DNA from: Terriglobia bacterium
GTDB lineage: Bacteria > Acidobacteriota > Terriglobia > Terriglobales > SCQP01
Direction: 5' to 3'
DNA length: 54,686 nucleotides
NCBI GenBank assembly: GCA_021323595.1
Contig: JAJPKR010000019.1
Location: 1 to 54,686 of the forward strand
Part shown: piece by piece, positions 45,330-53,385 of the stretch
Layout: every line of letters begins with the position of its first letter
How positions within the stretch are numbered: the stretch's first letter is position 1
Notes under the pieces: generated by a model
Seen by the model: the letters and a program-made list of their open reading frames with translations, nothing else
Told to the model about the DNA's origin: nothing
The model's database searches: none
Program-made: the position numbers and the translations under genes

Positions 45330-46550
45330 ATGCGCGCCGGGTGGAACCGCAATGGGCCGCTGTGGATCACCGCCGCTTGTGCGGCGCCGGGGGCGCTGCT
45401 GCGGTTCGCGCCGCATGCTTGGCCGGCGCCCGGGGCGGCGCTCGCCTTCGGCGCCACCGTCGCGGCGGCGGCGTTCGTGCTCGCTTGGGCCGCGGAGGCC
45501 GCCGAACAAGACCTGTCGCGCGGCGTCGCGCTGGCGCTGCTCGCATTGGTGGCGGTGCTGCCGGAGTTCGCCGTGGACGGCACGTTTGCCTGGCTCGCCG
45601 GCCGCCATCCCGGCTACCTCGCCTTTCCCCTCGCCAACATGACCGGCGCGAACCGGATCTTGATCGGCTGGGGATGGCCGCTCGTCGTCGCGGTGGTCTG
45701 GAAGCGGCACGGCGCGCGCCGGGTATCCCTCGATCGGGCGCAGCTCAAGAAGGTGGCGGTCTTGCTCGCCGCCACCGCGTTTTCGTTCTGGATCGCTGCC
45801 CGCCGCAGCCTGACGCTGTTCGATGCCATCGTGCTGCTGGGGCTCTTCGCTCTCTACGTCTGGCGGCTGCCCACGGCGGCCGGCGCGCCCTCGCACGCGG
45901 TCGGCATGGCCCGCCGCCTGGCGGAGCGGCCGCGCCGCCGCCGCCGCTGGCTGCTGGCCGCGCTGGTGAGCGCGGCCGCTGCGGCCATCCTGCTGGTCAG
46001 CGAGCCCTTCGCCCGCGCGCTCGTGGCCGCCGGCAGCCTCTTCGGCGTCAGCCAGTTCTATTTGGTGCAATGGCTGGCGCCGCTGGCCTCCGAGCTGCCG
46101 GAGTTTGTCGTCGTGTCCATCTTCGCCTGGCATGCCGCCGGCGGCCGCGCGCTCGAAGCGCTGATCTCCTCGAAAGTCAGCCAGTGGACCTTGCTCGTGA
46201 GCCTGTTGCCGGTGATCTACTCCCTCAGCCGCGGGCATTGGACGGCGCTGCCGCTCACCCAGCTCGAAAGCCGCGAATTGCTGCTCACCGGCGCGCAATC
46301 GCTCTTCGCCGCGCTGATTCTCCTGGACCTGGCGCTCGACCGGCGCGATGCGGCGGCGCTGTGGGTGCTCTTCACCGTCCAACTGGCCGTGCCGGAATGG
46401 CGCCTTCCCGTGACCGCTATTTATTTCGCGCTCGCCGCGCTCGCCCTCGTTCGCCACCGGCGCGGCGTGGCGCGCGCCGCGCGCGCGTTGTGGCGCTCCG
46501 AGCCGGCCGCCGGCCCGCCGCCCGCCGCCGCCCGCGATCGCCGCCGCTGA
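45330..46550 (+). CDS. CaCA-family (sodium/calcium exchanger-like) membrane protein
   Basis: 406 residues, about ten to eleven membrane helices. Two internal repeats show the CaCA alpha-repeat pattern: LALVAVLPEFAVDGTFAW with NMTGANRILIGWGWPLV in the first half, and WLAPLASELPEFVVVSIFAW with ISSKVSQWTLLVSLLPVIY in the second. The paired LPE(F) motifs carry the acidic cation ligands. A basic cytoplasmic loop (ERPRRRRRW) separates the halves, and the C-terminus is Arg/Pro-rich. The ion exchanged is not known. It follows the ADOP gene by 43 bp. Confidence 0.8.
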   Translation: MRAGWNRNGPLWITAACAAPGALLRFAPHAWPAPGAALAFGATVAAAAFVLAWAAEAAEQDLSRGVALALLALVAVLPEFAVDGTFAWLAGRHPGYLAFPLANMTGANRILIGWGWPLVVAVVWKRHGARRVSLDRAQLKKVAVLLAATAFSFWIAARRSLTLFDAIVLLGLFALYVWRLPTAAGAPSHAVGMARRLAERPRRRRRWLLAALVSAAAAAILLVSEPFARALVAAGSLFGVSQFYLVQWLAPLASELPEFVVVSIFAWHAAGGRALEALISSKVSQWTLLVSLLPVIYSLSRGHWTALPLTQLESRELLLTGAQSLFAALILLDLALDRRDAAALWVLFTVQLAVPEWRLPVTAIYFALAALALVRHRRGVARAARALWRSEPAAGPPPAAARDRRR

Positions 46551-46635
46551 CCGCCGGATGCGCCCCGCACGGCGGTCTTCCCGCCGCAGCCATGCTGTAT
46601 GATGGGGGTTTACTCAGCACCCAAGGACTGAAGGA

Positions 46636-46878
46636 ATGGCCGAAAATATTGAAGAGCGCGTCAAGCAAATCGTCGTCGAGAAGCTCAGCGTGGAGCCCAG
46701 CGAAGTGACCCCGCAAGCATCTTTCGTCGAGGATCTGGGCGCTGATTCGCTGGACTTGGTGGAACTGGTGATGGAATTCGAAGAAGCTTTCGGCATCGAG
46801 ATTCCCGACGAAGACGCGGAAAAGATCCGGCGCGTGCAAGAGGCGGTCGACTACATCAAGGCGCACGTCAAGGCTTAG
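46636..46878 (+). CDS. acpP: Acyl carrier protein
   Basis: 80 residues, acidic. The phosphopantetheine site is [20 protein letters not shown] (Ser in DSL), preceded by [12 protein letters not shown], and followed by [13 protein letters not shown]. It carries growing fatty acyl chains. A TATGAT box lies at 46598-46603, 32 bp before the ATG, and an AAGGA site is just upstream of the start. Immediately followed by fabF (6 bp), the standard arrangement. Confidence 0.97.
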   Translation: MAENIEERVKQIVVEKLSVEPSEVTPQASFVEDLGADSLDLVELVMEFEEAFGIEIPDEDAEKIRRVQEAVDYIKAHVKA

Positions 46879-46884
46879 GGCACC

Positions 46885-48129
46885 GTGCCGCGCCGCGTTG
46901 TCGCAACTGGAGTCGGGCTCATCTGCGCCGTCGGCCTGACCGCGCCGGAAACTTGGGAAGGGCTGTTGGCGGCGCGTTCCGGCGTCGCCCCCATCACCCA
47001 TTTCGACGCCTCGCAGTTCGCCTGCCGTTTCGCCGCCGAGGTCAAGGGCTTCGATCCGCTGGCGTTCGTCGAGAAAAAAGAGCTGAAGAAAATGGGCCGG
47101 TTCATCCAGCTGGCCCTGGCCGCGGCGGCGGAGGCGGTGGCGGCGGCGCGCCTCGGCGATCCTGTCGCCGAGCCGGACCGCACCGGCGTCCACATCGGCA
47201 GCGGCATCGGCGGCTTCGACGTCATCGAGCGCGAGCACCGCAATCTCCTGGAAGGCGGGCCGCGCCGCATCTCGCCCTTCTTCATTCCCGCCAGCATCGT
47301 CAACCTCGCCGCCGGGCATGTCTCCATCCGCTATCGCGCGCGCGGCCCCAACTCCGCCACCTGCACCGCCTGTACCTCCAGCGCGCACGCGGTGGGCGAC
47401 GCCTATCGCATCATCCAGCACGGCGACGCCGACGCGATGATCTGCGGCGGCACCGAGGCGGCCATCACCCCCATGGGCATCGGCGGCTTCGCCGCCATGC
47501 GCGCGCTCTCCACGCGCAACGACGATCCCGCCCGCGCCAGCCGCCCCTTCGACAAGGAGCGCGACGGCTTCGTCGTCGGCGAAGGCGCCGGCATCCTGGT
47601 GCTCGAGGAGTTGGAGCACGCGCGGCGGCGCGGCGCGCCGATTCTGGCCGAGATCGTCGGCTACGGCATGTCCGGCGACGCCTACCACATCACCATGCCC
47701 GCCGAAGACGGCGCCGGCGCCTATCACGCCATGGCCAATACCCTCCGCGACGCCGGCCTTGAGCCCGCCGCCGTGGATTACATCAACGCCCACGGCACCT
47801 CCACGGCCTATAACGACAAGTTCGAGACCATGGCCATCAAGCGTCTCTTCGGCGAGCATGCGCGCCGGCTGGCGATCAGCTCGACCAAATCCATGACCGG
47901 CCATCTGCTCGGCGGCGCCGGCGGCCTCGAAGCCGGCATCTCGATCCTCGCCCTCCGCCATCAGCTCGTGCCGCCCACCGCCAACTACGAGGTGCCCGAT
48001 CCCGATTGCGATCTCGACTACACGCCCAATCGCCCGCAAGCGCGCGAGCTGCGTTACGTCCTGTCCAATTCCTTCGGCTTCGGGGGCACCAACGCCGCCC
48101 TGCTCTTCAAGCGCTGGGACGGCGCCTAG
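46885..48129 (+). CDS. fabF: Beta-ketoacyl-ACP synthase II
   Basis: 414 residues; elongates acyl-ACP by condensation with malonyl-ACP. The Cys-His-His triad is visible: nucleophile in ATCTACTSSAHAVGDAYR, His in YINAHGTSTAYND, and His in STKSMTGHLLGGAGG. It starts VPRRVVATGVGLICAVG with a GTG and ends NSFGFGGTNAALLFKRW, as expected. Cotranscribed with acpP. Confidence 0.97.
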   Translation: MPRRVVATGVGLICAVGLTAPETWEGLLAARSGVAPITHFDASQFACRFAAEVKGFDPLAFVEKKELKKMGRFIQLALAAAAEAVAAARLGDPVAEPDRTGVHIGSGIGGFDVIEREHRNLLEGGPRRISPFFIPASIVNLAAGHVSIRYRARGPNSATCTACTSSAHAVGDAYRIIQHGDADAMICGGTEAAITPMGIGGFAAMRALSTRNDDPARASRPFDKERDGFVVGEGAGILVLEELEHARRRGAPILAEIVGYGMSGDAYHITMPAEDGAGAYHAMANTLRDAGLEPAAVDYINAHGTSTAYNDKFETMAIKRLFGEHARRLAISSTKSMTGHLLGGAGGLEAGISILALRHQLVPPTANYEVPDPDCDLDYTPNRPQARELRYVLSNSFGFGGTNAALLFKRWDGA

Positions 48130-48144
48130 GCGCCGCGCTTCCCC

Positions 48145-48621
48145 TCAGAAATATTGCCGCAGCCGGCGATACGTGTCCGCCAGCGCCTCCGGCAACACCC
48201 GCGTCTCGGCCACCACGCTCATGAAGTTGGCATCGGCCATCCAGCGCGGCAGCAGGTGCAAGTGGAGATGACCGGCGATGCCGGCGCCGGCGGCGGCGCC
48301 GAGATTCATGCCCAGGTTGATGCCGTCGGGCCGGTACTCGGCTTCCAGCGCCCGTTCGCCCCGCGCCGCCAGCTCGATCATCTCGGCGCGCGTTTCGGCG
48401 TCGCAATCCGCGAGATGGGCGACGTGAGCGAACGGCAGGATCATCATGTGGCCGGAGGTGTAGGGGTAAAGATTCAGCATCACGGCGTTGTGGCGCCCGC
48501 GGTGCACGATCAGATTGGCGGCGTCGTCCTGCGCCGCCAGCTTCAGGCAGAGCACGCACTCGCCGCCCGCACGTGCTTCGCTGACATACCGGTACCGCCA
48601 GGGGGAAAAAATGTAATCCAC
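48145..48621 (-). CDS. HIT-family (histidine triad) nucleotide hydrolase
   Basis: 158 residues. The histidine triad HLHLHLLPRW is at about residues 117-126, with the family N-terminal features CVLCLKLAAQ, LIVHRGRHNAVMLNLYPYTS and GHMMILPFAHV. The catalytic pocket of FHIT/HIT branches is complete. It probably hydrolyses adenylated nucleotides such as ApnA. It converges on fabF with a 15-bp gap and lies 18 bp downstream of the HNH gene. Confidence 0.92.
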   Translation of the reverse strand: MDYIFSPWRYRYVSEARAGGECVLCLKLAAQDDAANLIVHRGRHNAVMLNLYPYTSGHMMILPFAHVAHLADCDAETRAEMIELAARGERALEAEYRPDGINLGMNLGAAAGAGIAGHLHLHLLPRWMADANFMSVVAETRVLPEALADTYRRLRQYF

Positions 48622-48639
48622 CGCCGCCTCGCGCGCGCC

Positions 48640-49164
48640 TCAAAAGAAGAGGTACTTGCGCCACTTTTCGTCGCCGTGTCCCATCATACGCATCAAATGA
48701 CGGCTGGTGTGCAAGTTGAAGGGACGCGGCTCGCGCAGCAGCCGCATGCCGGCTTCTTCCGGCAGGCGGTCGCCCTTGCGATGGTTGCAGCGGTGGCAGC
48801 AGGCGACCAGGTTCTCCCACGAGCTGCGGCCGCCGCGCGAGCGCGGTACGACGTGATCGAGCGTCAGCTCCGGCGCGCTGCAGGTGCGCCCGCAATATTG
48901 GCAGCTATGGCGGTCGCGCAGCAGGATGTTCTTGCGCGACAAGGCGCGTGTGCGGTGGGGAATGCGCCGGTAGTCGAGCAGGCGGATCACCGACGGCACC
49001 GGGAACGCCACCCGCGCCGAGTGCAGGCAATGGCCGTTGATCTCTTCCGCGTGCGCCACCCCCTTGAGCACCAGCACCAAGGCGCGGCGCGCGGCGCACA
49101 CGTTGATCGGCTCGTAGCTGGCGTTGAGCACCAGCACCGGCTGGAACAGGGCCGCGGCGCTCAT
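48640..49164 (-). CDS. HNH endonuclease family protein
   Basis: 174 residues. The HNH domain is [20 protein letters not shown], then [20 protein letters not shown] and HRKG, with both CxxC zinc pairs and the catalytic His. The N-terminal 90 residues ([20 protein letters not shown]) are typical for the widespread chromosomal HNH family found outside restriction systems; its role is not established. The ATG overlaps the comF stop by four bases (ATGA). Confidence 0.9.
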   Translation of the reverse strand: MSAAALFQPVLVLNASYEPINVCAARRALVLVLKGVAHAEEINGHCLHSARVAFPVPSVIRLLDYRRIPHRTRALSRKNILLRDRHSCQYCGRTCSAPELTLDHVVPRSRGGRSSWENLVACCHRCNHRKGDRLPEEAGMRLLREPRPFNLHTSRHLMRMMGHGDEKWRKYLFF

Positions 49165-49790
49165 GCGCCTTCCTCCCCGCCGCCGGGCGTGGCGGCCGCG
49201 ACCCAGCGCAGGTCGGCGCGGGCGTAGGTCAGCACGTGCACCGCGGCCGCTCCCGCCCGCTTCAGCGCCGTCGCGCAGGCGCCGGCGGTCGCGCCCGTGG
49301 TCAGCACGTCGTCCACCAGCAAAATGCGCCGGCCGACGGCTTCCTTGGCGCGCGCGCGGAACGCGCCCTCGACGTTGCGCCGCCGCGCTTCCGCATCCAG
49401 CCCGGATTGCGGCGCGGTCTCGCGCCGCCGCGCCAGCGCCGCCGGCGCCAGGCGCAGTCGCCGCCGCCGCGCCAAGGCGCGCGCGATCGCCTCGCTTTGG
49501 TTGAAACCGCGCCGCCGCCGCCGGCCCGGCCCTAGCGGCACCGGCACGATGACGTCCACCGCCGGCAGCGGCGCCGCCGCGAGCGCCGCCGCGATCCAAG
49601 GCGCCGCCGTTCGCACCTGCTCATATTTCAGCAAATGCACCAGCGCCCGCGCCGTCCCGCGATAGTGAACGCAACTGCGCGCGCCGTCGTAGGCGGGCGC
49701 CGCGGCGCGGCAGCTCAAGCATCGGCCTTCCTGCCCGGCCATGCCGCGCCCGCAGCTCGGGCAAAGATCGTCTTCAGCGATGGTTTCCAC
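49161..49790 (-). CDS. comF: ComF-family phosphoribosyltransferase (N-terminus uncertain)
   Basis: 209 residues from GTG at 49790. The phosphoribosyltransferase domain has [20 protein letters not shown], the PRPP loop [14 protein letters not shown] and the usual comF spacing. One zinc finger (DLCPSCGRG, then GRCLSCR) is inside. The same frame continues upstream without a stop to 49979 and encodes another typical finger: ALFPSPCRICSQPL (Cys codons at 49857-49859 and 49848-49850) and PVCEGC. No usual start codon exists in that extension, so the gene probably has a frameshift, or a sequence error, near a T/C-rich run at about 49866-49880, or uses a rare start. ComF aids DNA uptake in competent bacteria. 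Confidence 0.82.
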   Translation of the reverse strand: METIAEDDLCPSCGRGMAGQEGRCLSCRAAAPAYDGARSCVHYRGTARALVHLLKYEQVRTAAPWIAAALAAAPLPAVDVIVPVPLGPGRRRRRGFNQSEAIARALARRRRLRLAPAALARRRETAPQSGLDAEARRRNVEGAFRARAKEAVGRRILLVDDVLTTGATAGACATALKRAGAAAVHVLTYARADLRWVAAATPGGGEEGA

Positions 49791-50044
49791 GGCAGCCAGG
49801 CAGCCTTCGCAGACCGGAAGGCGCCGCCAGTGGGCAAGCGGCTGGGAGCAGATGCGGCAGGGAGAGGGGAAAAGAGCGCAAAAGCTCCGCCCTGCGAGTT
49901 GTGACCAAACAACCGAGAGCCCGCTTTGGCCGGTGCTACTGCTGAAAACAACCTCCGCTGCCTGAAAAAATCGGCCTTCTCAGCAGGATTCTAGCACGCT
50001 GCCTCCCGCCGCTCGTGCCGCTGGCCTTTCTTGCCCGCTAACGC

Positions 50045-50410
50045 AGAGCCATAGCGCAGGCATTCACCAACCGTCGGGCGGGCATTCTTGCCCGCCGACC
50101 CAGAGCCGTAGCGCAGCAGTCTTGCCTGCCAACCCAACGCTCGTAGGGCAGGCATTCCTGCCTGCCCTACGGTTTGCAGCTAGCCGCCATCGCAACCGGC
50201 AGCCGTAGGGCAGGCATTCTTTCCTGCCAACCCGACGCTCCCTCAGCGCCCGCGGGGCAGGCATTCTCGCCTGCCATCCCGCCTTTTGCAAATCGTCCGC
50301 CCCGCCTGCCCGCCCGAAGCTGCAGGGCAGGCGTTCCTGCCTGCGAACTTCCCTCAGCTAACCACCACCCCAACTGGCAGCCGTGGGGCTGGCATTCCTG
50401 CCTGCCAGCC
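50045..50410. repeat. Cluster of short palindromic repeats with ATTCYT-type loop
   Basis: At least seven related hairpins lie at about 50077-50096, 50113-50130, 50142-50171, 50203-50228, 50254-50275, 50324-50345 and 50381-50410, with a decayed one near 50057. The common core is GGGCAGGCATTCCTGCCTGCC: arms of 7-12 bp around ATTCCT or ATTCTT. The unit at 50142-50171 has perfect 12-bp arms. Spacing is irregular (about 30-70 bp) and the sequence between units is partly similar (for example CAACCCGACGCTC-like). Open frames across it translate to repetitive, low-information sequence and are not genes. Confidence 0.8.
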
Positions 50411-50575
50411 AACCTCAATAAAGCGCCCATCCAGGGATCCCGGCCAACTCCGCAGGCCCAAACCGAATCCTACTTACGAGGCCCCCCAGGGGTAGCCTCC
50501 GCGGATCGCGCCTCGGCGCCTCCGCCGCTGTTTGACAACTGAATAATGTGGCCGCGCCTTGCTCGGGCGTTAGAC

Positions 50576-50608
50576 AAGGAGGGAATCGCGTGCGTCGATT
50601 CCCTCCTT
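50576..50608. terminator. Perfect 13-bp hairpin, possible terminator
   Basis: Arms AAGGAGGGAATCG (50576-50588) and CGATTCCCTCCTT (50596-50608) flank a 7-base loop. On the plus strand it is followed only by TC then G residues, so it is a weak candidate for an intrinsic terminator; no gene ends close by. It could also be the end of a decayed mobile element. Confidence 0.4.
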
Positions 50609-50971
50609 TCGGGGGGCCTACTTTTGGGTTCCGCCCGTTGGGAAGCTCAACACTGCAAGCAGCCCACGCGAGCCCGTGTGCCACCTGCAAACCCAAGCGC
50701 CGCAATCGCTTAGCCGCCAGCACGCGTTCGCCGCGCCGCAGGGGGCGTTGACCTGTACTTCCGACCAGGAGACCATTTTTTCGGCCGCAGCCACGCCGTG
50801 TTCTTCCGTGTAACCGATTGACTGTACGGCACTTGCACAGCATCCCGCGCATTGCGGCGAATCTGCCCTGGTCTCTCCCCCCGCATCGGTGTAAAGAATG
50901 TCCCGGAAGGCCGGCGAAGCCCCCTGCACCTCGGCGACTCAAGACCCCGTCGCTAAGACTTGCTCGCGCCC

Positions 50972-51020
50972 GGCAGGCAAGAATATCTTCCCCACGCCTG
51001 CCAGGCAGGAATACCTGCCC
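50972..51020. repeat. Two palindromic repeat units in inverted orientation
   Basis: Units at about 50972-50991 (GGCAGGCAAGAATATCTTCC) and 51001-51020 (core AGGCAGGAATACCTGCC) belong to the family clustered at 50045-50410, as reverse complements. Their loops read AAT-A/TATC instead of ATTCCT. Confidence 0.65.
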
Positions 51021-51161
51021 CACTGAAGAAACAGCCGAGCGGCACAACCATTCCACTCCGGCCCGCATCTTCTCCCGTTGGGGGACTTCTTAGGTCTGAG
51101 AAGCCTTTGACGCACGGCCGTTGCGCACGGCCTCGTCCGGGACTGTTCTAGAGTGCTAACC

Positions 51162-52139
51162 ATGCCTCGCGCGATCAACGTCCTGGCTCTCGACGGCGGC
51201 GGCATTCGCGGCATCATCGCCGCGCATCTCTTGCAGGCGCTATCGCAGCGGGCGGGTGCGCCGCCGCACCAACTGTTCGATCTCATCGCCGGCACCTCGA
51301 CCGGCGGCATCATCGCGCTGGGCGTCGGCGCGGCGGTGCGCGACGGCGCGCCGGCGGAAACATCGGAGCTGCTGGACCTTTACATGAGCGAGGGCCCGCG
51401 CATTTTCGCCCGCCATTGGTACACGGGCATGACGCAATATCTGCGTCCGAAATATTCGCCGCGTCCGCTGGAGGCGGTGCTGGCAAAATTCTTCGGCGAG
51501 GCGCGCTTGGCCGGCGCGCTCACGCCGCTGCTGATCGCCAGTTACGATCTGCGCTCGCAGCAGCCTTTCTTTTTCAAGAGCCACCGCATCGCCGCCGACG
51601 CCAGCTACGACTGGCCGCTGCGGCTGGTGGCCCGCGCCACCTCCGCCGCGCCCACGTATTTTCCCCCGCTGCTGGCCGCGCGCGGCCCGGCGCAGTATGC
51701 CTTCGTGGATGGCGGCATCCTCGCCAACAACCCCGCGATGGCCGCCTACGCCGAAGCGCGCCGGCTCTATCCCGGCGCCGCCGCCATCAACCTGATCGCC
51801 ATCGGCACCGGCGACCGCTTCGATGCGCTGCCGGTGCGCCCGGCGCGCCGCTGGGGCCTGCTGCAATGGGCGCGCCAGATCGTGCCGGTCATGATGGATA
51901 GCGTCTCCGAAGGCGTGGATTACGAGCTGCGCGAGGTGCTGCGCCCGCCGCTCGCCGGCGCCTTCTTTCGCCTCCAGCCGCAACTCCAGCGGGCATCACC
52001 GGCCATGGATGACGTCTCCCCCGCCAACTTGCGCCATCTCGCCGACGACGCGCGGCGCTTCTTGGAGGAGCAGGCGCCGCTCGTCGCGCAAGCCGCGGCC
52101 GCGCTCGCCCCGCGCGGCGCCGGCGCCGCTGGCGGCTAG
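51162..52139 (+). CDS. Patatin-like phospholipase
   Basis: 325 residues. The Ser-Asp dyad and oxyanion loop are clear: INVLALDGGGIRGIIAAHLL, nucleophile in LIAGTSTGGIIALGVG, and Asp in AFVDGGILANNPAMAAY. A RATSAAPTYFPP segment and the C-terminal helical region resemble the CapV/cGAS-associated branch of patatins, but no cyclase, sensor or other defence gene is adjacent, so a housekeeping lipid acyl hydrolase is equally possible. ATG at 51162 is preferred; GTG at 51153 would add three residues. A TAGAGT box ends 7 bp before the ATG, suggesting a leaderless message. Confidence 0.9.
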   Translation: MPRAINVLALDGGGIRGIIAAHLLQALSQRAGAPPHQLFDLIAGTSTGGIIALGVGAAVRDGAPAETSELLDLYMSEGPRIFARHWYTGMTQYLRPKYSPRPLEAVLAKFFGEARLAGALTPLLIASYDLRSQQPFFFKSHRIAADASYDWPLRLVARATSAAPTYFPPLLAARGPAQYAFVDGGILANNPAMAAYAEARRLYPGAAAINLIAIGTGDRFDALPVRPARRWGLLQWARQIVPVMMDSVSEGVDYELREVLRPPLAGAFFRLQPQLQRASPAMDDVSPANLRHLADDARRFLEEQAPLVAQAAAALAPRGAGAAGG

Positions 52140-52152
52140 CCGCGAACGCCCC

Positions 52153-52263
52153 GCGCCGCCGTCTGTCGGGTTTCGTGCGACGCGATGGGTCGCCAGGCAC
52201 GCTGGCGCGCCGCACCCGCGGCGCTTGTGCCGTCGCCAGAACGGGGCGATGATGGCGCTCATG
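52153..52263. repeat. Duplicated leader element, copy 1
   Basis: This 111-bp segment and 52779-52891 align along the whole length in the same orientation, with roughly 17 differences. Each copy contains TTTCGTG-GACGCGATGGGTCGC, a GC-rich hairpin-capable middle, GCGCTTGTGCCGTC-CCAGAACGGGGCG and finally ATGATGGCG-TCATG, so both the upstream region and the start codons of the following gene are part of the repeat. Confidence 0.8.
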
Positions 52264-52665
52264 GCAGCCGGCGGGAACCTCGCGAACTTCGACATCGTCG
52301 CCTTCGTTCCGATCGTGGACGTGGCGTCTGCCAAGCGCTTCTACATGGAAGCGCTCGGCTTACAGTTGGTCGCCGAAGAGCCTCCGTTCGCAATCGTCTT
52401 CAACGCCCATGGAATCACGCTGCGCCTGGTCATGGCCAAGGAGCTGCCGCCGCGATTCGGCACGGCCTTGGGCTGGCGCGTTACCGGCATCGCCTCCGTG
52501 GTGGCGCAACTATCGCAAGCAGGCGTGAACTTCGAACGCTATCCCGGCATGGCGCAGGATCAGCTTGGGATATGGACCTCGCCCTCGGGAGCGACGGTCG
52601 CCTGGTTCAAAGACCCGGACGGCAACCTTCTCAGCGTCTCCGAGGACCCCCAGCCGGCGCGGTAA
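52249..52665 (+). CDS. VOC-family (glyoxalase/bleomycin-resistance-like) protein
   Basis: 138 residues from the first ATG. One VOC domain: FDIVAFVPIVDVASAKRFYM, EALGLQLVAEEPPFAIVF, then the second half with GIWTSPSGATVAWFKDPDGN and LLSVSED. DPDGN is the usual final motif with its metal-site region. Enzymatic role unknown (possible dioxygenase, isomerase or binding protein). The start region (ATGATGGCGCTCATG) lies inside a repeated leader, and any of three in-frame ATGs (52249, 52252, 52261) may be used; family similarity begins after the third. Confidence 0.85.
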   Translation: MMALMAAGGNLANFDIVAFVPIVDVASAKRFYMEALGLQLVAEEPPFAIVFNAHGITLRLVMAKELPPRFGTALGWRVTGIASVVAQLSQAGVNFERYPGMAQDQLGIWTSPSGATVAWFKDPDGNLLSVSEDPQPAR

Positions 52666-52778
52666 TGCTTGGGCGCGCTGATGCCCCGGCGCGGCGAGGC
52701 TCCGGCGCCGCGAATGCAGTAGGCGGACCGTCGTAGACGCGCCGGCAGCCGCCATTCCCGCGCTCTCACTCGCGGCTC

Positions 52779-52891
52779 GCGCCGCCATTTGCCGGATTTC
52801 GTGAGACGCGATGGGTCGCGAGGCATGCCGGCGCGCGGTACGCGCGCGGCGCTTGTGCCGTCACCAGAACGGGGCGATGATGGCGGTCATG
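52779..52891. repeat. Duplicated leader element, copy 2
   Basis: Partner of 52153-52263; it precedes and overlaps the start of the SnoaL-like gene. The middle part can form a hairpin (GCGCGC-GTAC-GCGCGC type) and CGCGA-TGGG-TCGCG forms another. Confidence 0.8.
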
Positions 52892-53368
52892 CGCACGCCC
52901 GCCTTTTTGTCCGCCGTGCTGATCGCATTCGTCCCGCTGCTGGGGCCGCCGGCGCAGGGCCGGCAAGCCCGCGGCGCCTCCTCATCCGCGCCCGCCATCG
53001 AAGCCGTGCTGGTCGCGCAAGCGGAGGCGTGGAACCGCGGCGACCTGATCGCCTACATGCGCGGGTATTGGCGCTCGCCCGACACCGTCTTCATCGGCGC
53101 GGACGGCGAAACGCGCGGCTGGCAGACGCTGCTCGAGCGCTATCGTCGCGTCTATCCCGATCGCGCCGCCATGGGCCACCTCAGCTTCGATCACTTGCGC
53201 GTGCTGCCGCTGGCGGCCGGCGTCGCGCTCAGCGACGGCCGCTTCCATTGGGATCGCGGCGGGCAGCGCGTCAGCGGCATCTTCACGCTGGTTTGGCGCC
53301 GCTTCCCGCAGGGCTGGCGCATCATCCACGAGCACACCACCGCGCTGGCGCATGCTAGGCTGAATTGA
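52877..53368 (+). CDS. SnoaL-like/DUF4440 family secreted protein
   Basis: 163 residues from ATG 52877, or 159 from the ATG at 52889, which directly begins a signal peptide (MRTPAFLSAVLIAFVPLLG). The mature part is a single nuclear-transport-factor-2-like domain of the DUF4440/SnoaL type: AIEAVLVAQAEAWNRGDLIA, YMRGYWRSPDTVFIGADGE, then GIFTLVWRRFPQGWRIIHEH. Such proteins bind small ligands or act as isomerases; the function is unknown. The leader and start are inside a repeated segment shared with the VOC gene upstream, although the proteins are unrelated. Confidence 0.85.
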   Translation: MMAVMRTPAFLSAVLIAFVPLLGPPAQGRQARGASSSAPAIEAVLVAQAEAWNRGDLIAYMRGYWRSPDTVFIGADGETRGWQTLLERYRRVYPDRAAMGHLSFDHLRVLPLAAGVALSDGRFHWDRGGQRVSGIFTLVWRRFPQGWRIIHEHTTALAHARLN

Positions 53369-53385
53369 GGCCGCCCGTGCTGCGT

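Larger units (their letters stand above)
50411..51161. other. Non-coding stretch between repeat cluster and patatin gene
   Basis: No gene is supported. It contains the long hairpin at 50576-50608, two repeat units in reverse orientation near 50972-51020, and a TAGAGT box at 51149-51154 seven bases before the patatin ATG. A 103-residue minus-strand frame at 50618-50929 has no recognisable domain and I do not call it. Confidence 0.5.

Noticed and set aside
50045-50410. CRISPR array
   Set aside because: Units are palindromic, vary in sequence and spacing, and have no unique equal-length spacers; no cas genes are nearby.
50618-50929. 103-residue minus-strand ORF
   Set aside because: No domain, no start-site signals and a composition typical of spurious frames; the region also contains repeats.
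51162-52665. CBASS operon with patatin effector
   Set aside because: No CD-NTase, Cap2/Cap3 or sensor gene is adjacent; the next gene is a VOC protein behind a repeated leader.
52140-53385. Integron gene-cassette array (short genes separated by repeats)
   Set aside because: The repeats lie at the 5' ends of the genes and lack the GTTRRRY/RYYYAAC core sites of attC; no integrase is present.
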